Source of the DNA: Sweltsa coloradensis
Lineage: Eukaryota > Arthropoda > Insecta > Plecoptera > Chloroperlidae
DNA: 64,000 nt
Direction: 5' to 3'
Assembly: GCA_024449915.1 (NCBI GenBank)
Contig: JAMZAV010004581.1
Span: forward strand, 1 to 64,000
Shown here piece by piece: positions 32,200 to 42,099 of this stretch. The translations under genes were made by a program, and so were the position numbers. The notes beneath the pieces were generated by a model. The model had not been told where the DNA came from. It saw only the letters and a program-made list of their open reading frames with translations, and ran no database searches. Numbering within the stretch: the stretch's first letter is position 1; every line of letters starts with the position of its first letter.

Positions 32200-33118
32200 G
32201 GTGGCCACTAAAAATCAGCTAACTACATGCAACCAAAACTCACAACACATAACCAAACCTGTGGTAGGGCCACGCAAGAAGTAAATTCTGCAAGCATGTT
32301 GTCATCATCAGCAAGGTTACTTCACACACCATTCATACTGGGGCACACAGTCAGCACAGACAGTAAGGGGGCTTCCCTCCCAACTCTGGTGCTCGGGAGA
32401 CAAGAAATCCATGACTTACCCTGGATTCGAACCAGGACCCTTGGCAACAAGAGAAAAGCTGCCCATCCTGCTTTGCTGGGCAAGGGTGCCTCTTCATTCA
32501 TACAAAGAGAAAAGGTTAGAGATAGGAAGGGTGGAAAGTCACAACACAGCACAACCAGTGAGGGGGCTTCCCTCTAGACTCTGGTGCTTGGGCGACAAAA
32601 AGAACATGTCTTACCCTGGATTTGAACAAGACCCGTGCAACGGAGAGAGGCTGCCCTACTAATTGTGACTGGGATTCGAAAACGAAAGGAAACAAGACTA
32701 CAAATTGCAAGCTCTGGCTATAGCACAGGTACACGTGCTAATATTAGCTCTTGGCTGCAGATGAGAGGTTGAAGGAAAAGACGAGTAGGGTCTAACAGGT
32801 TCATCACCTGCTAGGCCCCCCCAGCAGGACAAGGAGTCACACTTGTTATGAACAAGGAAAACACGGACCCACCAGAGGGTTGTAGAGTAGGCTCGCCCAT
32901 CTCGACCCATAGGTGAAGAAAGATGGAAAGTGATAGGTGTCAAATGACTTGGTTGTTCAATTAGTTTTGGAAAAGGCCAAATGGCTAGTTTAGTTTAGAT
33001 TGGGGAAGGGTTGACAGGTTGGAAAGCATAGAGAACATAAAGCCCAGCCTGAAGGGCTGGGGCGACAAAACTTTTCACCTGCTGATGACAACTGTAGCTA
33101 ATTAAAGTTGTTACCTTA

Positions 33119-33160
33119 ATCCACGACGCGTTTCGTCCTTCTGGGACTCTTCAGGCGGAT
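33119..33160 (-). ncRNA. Hammerhead ribozyme, unit 4
   Basis: Identical to the unit 1 motif. Confidence 0.88.
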
Positions 33161-34082
33161 GGTGGCCACTAAAAATCAGCTACTACATGCAACCAAAACT
33201 CACAACACATAACCAAACCTGTGGTAGGGCCACGCAAGAAGTAAATTCTGAAAGCATGTTGTCATCATCAGCAAGGTTACTTCACACACCATTTATACTG
33301 GGGCACACAGTCAGCACAGACAGTAAGGGGGCTTCCCTCCCAACTCTGGTGCTCGGGAGACAAGAAATCCATGACTTACCCTGGATTCGAACCAGGACCC
33401 TTGGCAACAAGAGAAAAGCTGCCCCTCCTGCTGTTGCTGGGCAAGGGTGCCTCTTCATTCATACAAAGAGAAAAGGTTAGAGATAGGAAGGGTGGAAAGT
33501 CACAACACAGCACAACCAGTGAGGGGGCTTCCCTCCTAGACTCTGGTGCTTGGGCGACAAAAGAACCATGTCTTACCCTGGATTTGAACCAAGACCCGTG
33601 GCAACGAGAGGCTGCCCTACTAATTGTGACTGGGATTCGAAAACGAAAGGAAACAAGACTACAAATTGCAAGCTCTTGGCTATAGCACAGAAACACGTGC
33701 TATATTAGCTCTTGGCTGCAGATGAAGAGGTTGAAGAAAGACGAGTAGGGTCTAACAGGGTTCATCACCTGCTAGGCCCCCCCAGCAGGACAAGGAGTCA
33801 CACTTGTTATGAACAAGGAAACACGGACCCACCAGAGGGTGTAGAGTAGGCTCGCCCATCTCGACCCCATAGGTGGAAGAAAGATGGAAAGTGATAGGTG
33901 TCAAATGACTTGGTTGTTCAATTAGTTTGGAAAAAGGCCAAATGGCTAGTTTAGTTTAGATTGGGGAAGGGTTGACAGGTTGGGAAAGCATAGAGAACAT
34001 AAAGCCCAGCCTGAAGGGCTGGGGGCGACAAAACTTTTCACCTGCTGATGACAACTGTAGCTAATTTAAAGTTGTTACCTTA

Positions 34083-34124
34083 ATCCACGACGCTGTTCGT
34101 CCTTCTGGGACTCTTCAGGCCGAT
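34083..34124 (-). ncRNA. Hammerhead motif, unit 5, core damaged
   Basis: The GAAAC-GC-GUC segment reads GAACAGCGUC and stem I reads AUCGGC, so the A13-A15.1 region and one stem I pair are altered. Probably inactive. Confidence 0.7.
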
Positions 34125-34512
34125 GGTGGCCACTAAAAATCAGCTAACTACATGCAACCAAAACTCACAACACATAACCAAACCTGTGGTAGGGCCACGC
34201 AAGAAGTAAATTCTGCAAGCATGTTGTCATCATCAGCAAGGTTACTTCACACACCATTCATACTGGGGCACACAGTCAGCACAGACAGTAAGGGGGCTTC
34301 CCTCCCAACTCTGGTGCTCGGGAGACAAGAAATCCATGACTTACCCTGGATTCGAACCAGGACCCTTGGCAACAAGAGAAAAGCTGCCCCTCCTGCTGTT
34401 GCTGGGCAAGGGTGCCTCTTCATTCATACAAAGAGAAAAGGTTAGAGATAGGAAGGGTGGAAAGTCACAACACAGCACAACCAGTGAGGGGGCTTCCCTC
34501 CTAGACTCTGGT

Positions 34513-35588
34513 GCCCAGCCCTTCAGGCTGGGCTTTATGTTCTCTATGCTTTCCCAACCTGTCAACCCTTCCCCAATCTAAACTAAACTAGCCATTTGGC
34601 CTTTTCCAAACTAATTGAACAACCAAGTCATTTGACACCTATCACTTTCCATCTTTCTTCACCTATGGGGTCGAGATGGGCGAGCCTACTCTACACCCTC
34701 TGGTGGGTCCGTGTTTCCTTGTTCATAACAAGTGTGACTCCTTGTCCTGCTGGGGGGGCCTAGCAGGTGATGAACCTGTTAGACCCTACTCGTCTTTTCC
34801 TTCAACCTCTTCATCTGCAGCCAAGAGCTAATATAGCACGTGTACCTGTGCTATAGCCAAGAGCTTGCAATTTGTAGTCTTGTTTCCTTTCGTTTTCGAA
34901 TCCCAGTCACAATTAGTAGGGCAGCCTCTCTCGTTGCCACGGGTCTTGGTTCAAATCCAGGGTAAGACATGGTTCTTTTGTCGCCCAAGCACCAGAGTCT
35001 AGGAGGGAAGCCCCCTCACTGGTTGTGCTGTGTTGTGACTTTCCACCCTTCCTATCTCTAACCTTTTCTCTTTGTATGAATGAAGAGGCACCCTTGCCCA
35101 GCAACAGCAGGAGGGGCAGCTTTTCTCTTGTTGCCAAGGGTCCTGGTTCGAATCCAGGGTAAGTCATGGATTTCTTGTCTCCCGAGCACCAGAGTTGGGA
35201 GGGAAGCCCCCTTACTGTCTGTGCTGACTGTGTGCCCCAGTATGAATGGTGTGTGAAGTAACCTTGCTGATGATGACAACATGCTTGCAGAATTTACTTC
35301 TTGCGTGGCCCTACCACAGGTTTGGTTATGTGTTGTGAGTTTTGGTTGCATGTAGTTAGCTGATTTTTTAGTGGCCACCATCCGCCTGAAGAGTCCCAGA
35401 AGGACGAAACGCGTCGTGGATTAAGGTAACAACTTTAAATTAGCTACAGTTGTCATCAGCAGGTGAAAAGTTTTGTCGCCCCCAGCCCTTCAGGCTGGGC
35501 TTTATGTTCTCTATGCTTTCCCAACCTGTCAACCCTTCCCCAATCTAAACTAAACTAGCCATTTGGCCTTTTCCAAACTAATTGAACA
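34513..35588 (+). repeat. Inverted terminal repeat unit of the array
   Basis: Reverse complement of a complete unit plus a second copy of the unit start. Two related segments inside (around 34919-35030 and 35115-35225) each carry a tRNA-like T-arm: CCTGG-TTCGAAT-CCAGG at about 35150 and CTTGG-TTCAAAT-CCAGG at about 34955. In the direct units the same T-arms lie on the minus strand. Confidence 0.85.
35380..35421 (+). ncRNA. Hammerhead ribozyme in the inverted unit, sense to ZMYND11
   Basis: Same intact 42-nt motif but on the + strand: AUCCGC at 35380, CUGAAGA at 35386, GUCC/GGAC stem II, GAAAC at 35406, predicted cleavage after C35415. It is in the transcribed orientation of the ZMYND11 intron. 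Confidence 0.88.
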
Positions 35589-35645
35589 TTGTCATGTTAT
35601 TGATTAGATGAAGTAGGCTAGTCTGCTTGACCAGAACTTGTGGGA

Positions 35646-35669
35646 TATATATATATATATATATATATT
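35646..35669. repeat. (TA)n microsatellite, right border of the inserted block
   Basis: About 11 TA units directly before TGTAAATTTTAAAGTTCAAA, where copy 2 of the TIR transposon resumes. Confidence 0.8.
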
Positions 35670-35767
35670 GTAAATTTTAAAGTTCAAAAACAGGGGCGCG
35701 GCCATTACGCGAGGGCGGCCTATATGACTATACAAAGTCAACAAAAAAAATTATAATATGTAATTGT

Positions 35768-37809
35768 TGGATGAGCGTAGCCAGCGTAGCGAGCGAAGCG
35801 AAGATTCCATTTCACTACACTGGGGAAAAAAATCCGGAATGTTTTTTTTTTTTTTTGTATTTTTGTGTGTCTGTGAACACGATTCCGGCTAAACCAATAC
35901 TCCAATTGCGATGAAATTTTATGGAGGTCTGTGAAATCTCTGAACGAAGAACTGCACGGGGGGAAAAATCGATCAAAAAATTATTTCTCATGAAAATCGC
36001 GATTTTACGATTTTTTTAGATTTTTAAAAAAATTCTTCGACTTATAACATCTACATGCTTTATCCAATTGTAATGATTTTTTCACAGAACCTTAATTTTA
36101 TGAATTAATATATTCGTGTGCAATTTGAGCGAAATCGAAAATTTCTTTCTTGTGAAAATCGCAATTTTATGATTTTTTTCAATTTTTAACATTTCTTCGA
36201 CGAATAAAACCTACATGCTTTATCCGATTGTAATGATTTTTTCACAGAACTTTAATTTTATGAATTAATATATTCGTGGGAAATTTGAGCGTAATCGAAA
36301 AATTATCTACAGTAAGAACTCTCTTATCCGATCTCCGCTTATCCAATGTACCGTGTTAACCGACCTAACGCCGCTTTATCTTCTAGATACGTAGCGCGTT
36401 TAGACATTTATTAGGGCTCACCGCCTGGGTAATCCATTGATTCCTTGATAATTCCTATCAAAATCCTAGCAAAGGCAGTGAGCCCAAGGTCTTGGTAACC
36501 ATGGCAACCAGAGTCGATAAAGAAGTTTCCCCGGTTTATTGTCGGTAATCAACTCAAGGACCAAACAAAGTACAATGTTGAATATACAAATTTGCAGATA
36601 AGTAAGGTATTATTCATTGACAATGGATGTTATAATATATATACATTTTTATATTAGATATTATCATTATTAGGCGTAGGTTCATGCCTCAGGCAAACTA
36701 TTAGAATATATTAAATTGCTTGACATGGATTTGACTACATCCAGTTACATACTTTTGGACGGTGAGAACGCCACATTTCTAGGGCGGTGAGTCCCAGAAA
36801 TTTTTAACACACGAACATCCAAACGCGCTTCTCTATTAACGTAGTTAATAAGATCTAGGTTCTCTAAACCGACCCGCCCCCCCCCCCCAAAAAAAAAAAA
36901 AAAAAATTTAAGTTTTAAATACATAAATAAAATATAAAAATAATTACAGACGCCGCGCCGCACTTTTTTAAATGTACTCGCATACATTTGTAGGCATGCC
37001 TTACGAGTGAGTGCAAAGAAGATAGATCGGCGATATATCTCGACTTTCGAGCAGTGTGCATCAGTGTACTGAGCATATAGAGTTCAGTGGTCAGTGTGCG
37101 TCGGGCGCATCGCCGGTAAGCGTCAGTGTCACCCACTGAGCATATAGAGATCAGTGTGCGTCGCGCGCCTGCGCGTGCGCATACGATCCAGCCATCTCAC
37201 ACACAGCTGTTCAAAGATGGTCGTTGTGGAACTAGATGCAATCATGTTTCAACCAATTCACGAAATTCGTAATCAAAACGCATTGAATTGTTATTCCTGG
37301 GCTTATCTTATTTCTTTCCCAGACTTATCTTGCGTCGTGAGCTTCAGCGCGGGCATAATAGCTGTGATAATAGTGAGAGATTTTCCCACATGAGAAAGAG
37401 AGCTAGGCCTATGTTTGCATTGTAGGCCTAGGCCTACTGCGTCGAGTTTAGGCCTAGACATACGTTTTTATTACGACATGTAGGCCTAATTGTGTACGTG
37501 TGTTTGTGAGCTTGATTTACAAGCTATTAAATCATTTAGTATACCCTGTATGAAGTGTATCGTGTGTATTTTATGTCCCTTTATCCATTACATGTGTCAT
37601 CATTTTACCACATCAGGCTATGCTACGAGAGCAAATAAACAAATGAACCGCGCCATCCGAGTTTTTCGCAAATCCGAGGTGCCCCCGGTCTCATCCAACT
37701 CGGATAAGAGAGTTCTTACTGTATTAAAAAAATCGCAATTTTACGCTTATTTCGTTTAAAAAAAATTACGCTCATCCATCAACGCGGCGGGACTTAAGCG
37801 TTTTCCTAG
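35768..37809 (+). mobile_element. Helentron-like element with nested pogo-like element
   Basis: Starts TGGATGAGCGTAGCCAGCG and ends GGCGGGACTTAAGCGTTTTC then CTAG before T. Interrupted at 36310-37721. Contains the ~155-bp tandem segments (TATGAATTAATATATTCGTG at about 36098 and 36257). Confidence 0.75.
36310..37721. mobile_element. pogo/Tigger-like element A (1.41 kb)
   Basis: Ends CAGTAAGAACTCTCTTATCC and the complement, both flanked by TA (36308-36309, 37722-37723). The motif CAGTA..CTCTCTTATCCGA is typical of pogo-group termini. It shares its right two-thirds with element B (39697-40607) but has about 500 extra bases after the left end, including a C/A homopolymer (36880-36905). Confidence 0.85.
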
Positions 37810-38560
37810 TATCAATATTACGTACACATATGCGAGCAAGAGTCAAAAAAAATTATTTTAACGGTAAGTAATTAATTAAATAAATTTTGATCAAAGTGTG
37901 AATACGTCCGCGGAAGTGAAGATGTCCGCCCGCCGCCCGCCGAATTCTCCGTCTCGCGGCAATGACTGCCTCGTCAGCCGGTCACGCATCCACCCGACGC
38001 CCGGCGCAAGGTCGCAGTTTCCTGATGGAAGATCGTAGGCTATCCGAGCTGGTTTCAGGCGCACTTCTCTTGTTTTAATTGGACCAAAATGTTATGTTCT
38101 TTACATCTGAATGTCATCCTACATACCTACAATGACGTAAGAATTGCACAGCGCGGTCGTCTTTGTTAGTGCTCGCCGCCGCCGCGACCTTGCTCGAAGA
38201 CGGCGGACGAGAGAGAGAAAAAGATTAAATATGGCCTTGAAGACGACATGATAGAGGCTGCCTATGATTATGAAGAAATGGACATTGTATTGGGTGACAA
38301 TAACGGTGACTATATGAAAATGCAATAGCCAACACGGAAGCATTTCTGAATGTGTTACGTCGGCTACCGGGCTGTGATGCGCTCAACGACAAAGAAGTGG
38401 ATGAATGGGCGAATGGAACTTGAAACTCGACATCCATTCAAGAGCTGACAGACGCGGAGATAAATAACCGTCCCCCCCCCCCTCGCCACTAAATACGTAT
38501 CGCCTAGCTCACTATTGGCTTCGGGCCAAGACTCTCGCTGTGTTGTTTTGTTTACGTTAT
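37810..38560 (-). mobile_element. Internal segment of TIR transposon copy 2
   Basis: Matches copy 1 from 24827 to 25561 in inverse orientation, including the CCGCCCGCCGAATTCTCCGT region and the possible transposase relic at 38330-38425. Confidence 0.8.
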
Positions 38561-39336
38561 TGGATGAGCGTAGCGAGCGAAGCGAAGATTCCATTTCACT
38601 ACACTGGAGAAAAAAATCCGGAATGTTTTTTTTTTTTTCTTTCTTTCTCTCTTTCTGTATTTTTGTCTGTTTGTTAGCACGATTCCGGCTAAACCGATAC
38701 TCCAATTGCGATTAAATTTTATGGAGGCCTTCAAAATCTCTGAACTTAGAACTGCCACGTTTTTGAGCGCCATCGAAAAATTATTTCTCATAAAAATCGC
38801 AATTTTACGATTTTTTTTCGATTTTTTGAAAATTTATTTTACTTATAACATCTACATGCTTTATCCGATTTTAATGATTTTTTCACAGAACCTTAATTTT
38901 ATGAATTAAGATATTCGTGTGAAATTTGAGCACAATCGAAAAATTATTTCTAATGAAAATAGAAACTTTGTGTTTTTTTTCTTTTTTAAAACAATTTTTT
39001 TACTTATTACACCTACATGCTTGATCCTATTGTAATAAGTTTTTCACAGAACCTTAATTTTATTAATTTATATATTCGTGTGAAATTTGAGCGCAATCGA
39101 ATAATTATTTCTTATAAAAATCCCAATTTTTTTATTTTTTCTTTTTTTAAAATTACGATTAATTAAAAAAATTTAAAATTTAAGTTTATTTTTTATTAAA
39201 TTTAATTTAATTTTAAAAAAATTTGAACTTAGTAATAATTTTTTCACAGAACAACAGAAAATCCGCATAACACATGGCAGCTCAATGCACCAATACGCTC
39301 ATCCAACAACGCGGCGGGACTTAAGCGTTTTCCTAG
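38561..39336 (+). mobile_element. Helentron-like element (full, uninterrupted)
   Basis: TGGATGAGCGTAGCGAGCG to TTTTCCTAG, inserted between T and T; 776 bases with two to three ~155-bp internal tandem segments. It occupies the same place in copy 2 that the element at 23320 occupies in copy 1, but in the opposite orientation relative to its host. Confidence 0.8.
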
Positions 39337-39696
39337 TGAATTAGATTAGATAACTAAACCCGATACTCAAGTCTGTTTTATTGTAAACACTTGCACACTT
39401 AAATCCAAGCAATGCCAGCTGTGTTAGTGTCTGACGTTGTGTTAGCCGTGCGACCTTGCACACGGAAAGTTAACACTCTAGAATAACATTGCATTAAAAT
39501 AAAATGGTTTATATATTTACTAGAGATGGGACGATTCTTCAAATTGGCCGATCCGATTACCGATTATTCAACCGATTATTAAAATTATGTTTATGCATGG
39601 GCCACACCTAAAATAGGTCCTAGATAATTGAGTAGGGCTAGGCCTTTGCCCACCAGATTATTTCTGCTAGGCCCTAGCCCTAGGGCCTTGTTAATA

Positions 39697-40607
39697 CAGT
39701 AAGATCTCTCTTATCCGATCTCCTCTTATCCGATGTTCCGTGTTAACCGAGCCGCCAAAAAAAAAAAAAAAAAAAAAAAAAAATTAAAGTTTTAAATACG
39801 TAAATAAAACATAAAAATAATTACAGACGCCGCGCCGCACTTTTTTAAATGTACTCGCATACATTTGTAGGCATGCCTTACGAGTGAGTGCAAAGAAGAT
39901 AGATCGGCGATATATCTCGACTTTCGAGCAGTGTGCATCAGTCTACTGAGCATATAGAGTTCAGTGGTCAGTGTGCGTCGGGCGCATCGCCGGTAAGCGT
40001 CAGTGCCACCCACTGAGCATATAGAGGTCAGTGTGCGTCGCGCGCCTGCGCGTGCGCATACGATCCAGCCATCTCACACACAGCTGTTCAAAGATGGTCG
40101 TTGTGGAACTAGATGCAATCATGTTTCAACCGATTCACGAAATTCGTAATCACGACGCATTGAATTGTTATTCCTGGGCTTATCTTATTTCTTTCCCAGA
40201 CTTATTTTGCGTCGTGAGCTTCAGCGCGGGCATAGTAGTGAGAGGTTTTCCCACATGAGAAAGAGAGCTAGGCCTAGGCCTATGTTTGCATTGTAGGCCT
40301 AGGCCTACTGCGTCGAGTTTAGGCCTAGGCCTAGGCCTAGACATACGTTTTTATTACGACATGTAGGCCTAATTGTGTACGTGTGTTCGTGAGCTTGAAT
40401 TACAAGCTATTAAATCATTTAGTATACCCTGTATGAAGTGTATCGTGTGTATTTTATGTTCCTTTATCCATTACATGTGTCATATATCATTTTACCATCA
40501 AGGCTATGCTACGAGAGCAAATAAACAATTGATCCGCGCCATCCGAGTTTTTCGCAAATCCGAGGTGCCCCCGGTCTCATCCAACTCGGATAAGAGAGAT
40601 CTTACTG
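39697..40607. mobile_element. pogo/Tigger-like element B (911 bp)
   Basis: Ends CAGTAAGATCTCTCTTATCC and complement, TA on each side. Nearly the same interior as element A. Dense AGGCCT/CTAGGC cluster at 40267-40345. Confidence 0.85.
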
Positions 40608-41343
40608 TATTTAGTTTAGCCCTAAGCCTAGGCTACATTTAGACCTTTTCAGATCGAGACAATTTTTATAAACCCAACATGGCAGGCTCAAAGGTGGTTT
40701 CTAGGTTTTCGTCAATTTTGTCCCCAACCCCAAAGATGCTTTTTTGCCTCACATAAGCCTAGGCCCTAGGCTAAGCAGAGTTGTATGATACTGATACACT
40801 AGACTAGGCCGAAGCCTAGGACCAAACAGGATCTAGGCCTATAACATACTCTCACTGGGACATGACTTGAAGGCTCAGTATCATTGGGAAAAGCTTTATT
40901 TATCATGGACATGGACCTAGGACCTAAAAACTGAGTCCGGGACTAGGGGCCTAGGCCTAGGTTCAAATCCCGTCGTGACCGGCAAGTTGTATCCTAGCCT
41001 AGCTAGGCCTAGACCCTTTCGCATGGTATGGCCTAGGCTATGCCACACATCCATTTTGACACTTTTTATTGCTTCAAAACACAATTACAGATTAAAACAC
41101 TTATGTATTCAACAAAATAGCAAAGCATTGTATACATCGCGAGCGTAATTTGGCATCTAAGCGGCCATGACAGTGACGTTGAGTGACGTAGTGATGATAA
41201 GTCGATCATGCTTTAGTTCGACTTTCGATATTATTGGTCGACTAGTCGAGCAGGAATCGACCTTGAACTGATGTGTGCTTGCCGCCAACAACCAACAGCG
41301 CATTCACATGTCCACAATATTTAATACCACGCGTTTAAATAAT

Positions 41344-42099
41344 AATAATCAAACACCCGGTTCCAACATAAGTCAGGTCGGGGGGTGACGTATCACCAAT
41401 TTCTCGGGCTGTGGACTTTCAGTGTTTGCTAGCCAGGCTCAACACCTCCTCATCTACTTCGATGTCTTCTATGACAGGCATTTCTACCAGTTCTCTCCAT
41501 TTCTTTCTATCCTCCCAGAGTCTTTCTTCATTAATTCTTTCCCATGATTTTCCTCTTTCTTCAATGTTCCATTTTATTTGGTCCCGCCATCTATCTCTTG
41601 GCCGGCCAACTCTTCGCACTCCCCACATGTACGTTCAAATTCTCGTCTTGGGATTCTGTCTTGCTTCATTCTTCTTACATGTCCATACCACCTGAGTCTT
41701 TCTTTTCCTATTTTATTTCGTAAACTTTCCACTCCTAGTTTGTTTCTTATTGTTTTGCTCCGTACCTTGTCTATTTTTGTTAAGGCTACAGAACTTCTTA
41801 AAAATTTCATCTCTGCTGCTTGTAATCTGCTGTCTTCCTTTCCTCCTATTGTCCATGTCACGGATGCATATGATATTATTGGGAGGAAATACATTTTGTA
41901 CAATAACATCTTGCACCTGGATGATATTTCTTCTTTCCATAATAGTTTACGTACACTTTGGTAAAATTTGTCTGCTAATATAATTCTCCTTGATATTTCA
42001 GCATCTATTTTTGCGTCCTTTGTTAGTATACTTCCGAGGTATTTAAATGCTTCTGCAATGGCCAGCTCTTCACCCCGTAGTATTATCTTCTTTGATTTC
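41344..42099 (-). mobile_element. 5'-truncated LINE with 15-bp target duplication
   Basis: ACGCGTTTAAATAAT occurs at 41329-41343 and 42100-42114. The low-coordinate end carries the short ATT tail expected for the 3' end of a minus-strand LINE. The coding part spans almost the entire insert. Confidence 0.85.
41419..42099 (-). pseudogene. LINE reverse-transcriptase C-terminal half, one frameshift
   Basis: Minus strand: FKYLGSILTKDAKIDAEISR, ADKFYQSVRKLLW, MLLYKMYFLPIISYASVTWT, then RLRWYGHVRRMKQDRIPRRE and, after a shift near 41625, GVRRVGRPRDRWRDQIKWN. The K..LRW.GHV.RM and GRPR.RW motifs are common at the C-terminus of RTE/L1-like LINE polyproteins. One frameshift and loss of the 5' two-thirds make it a pseudogene. 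Confidence 0.8.

Larger units (their letters stand above)
30101..35588. repeat. Array of ~963-bp hammerhead-bearing repeats with inverted terminal unit
   Basis: Unit starts (GATTGGG..AAGGGTTGACAGG) at 30105, 31071, 32035, 32998 and 33959 give a period of 961-966. The fifth unit stops at 34512 and joins an inverted copy (34513-35588, one full unit plus about 110 bases). TTGTCATGTTATTG flanks the whole (30086-30099 and 35589-35602). Units differ by point changes and single-base indels. Each unit has a CCCAGCC..GGCTGGG hairpin at its start, a hammerhead motif, a ~195-bp internal duplication and a TAGCAC..GTGCTA hairpin. The many short frames inside, which shift from unit to unit, are not genes. 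Confidence 0.92.

Noticed and set aside
34900..35170. Complete tRNA genes in the array units
   Set aside because: Only T-arms fold well; no matching D-arm, anticodon arm and acceptor stem in order could be drawn.
30368..35381. Recurring open frames of 70-116 codons in the array (MTYPGFEPGPLATR.., MQPKLTTHNQTCGRATQ..)
   Set aside because: They shift with single-base indels between units, have no family match, and the YPGFEPG-type stretch is what a tRNA T-arm gives when translated; the array is better explained as RNA-coding or non-coding.
30101..35588. CRISPR-like or satellite array
   Set aside because: Unit length near 963 bases, no spacers, eukaryotic context, and a single flanked insertion rather than a large satellite block.
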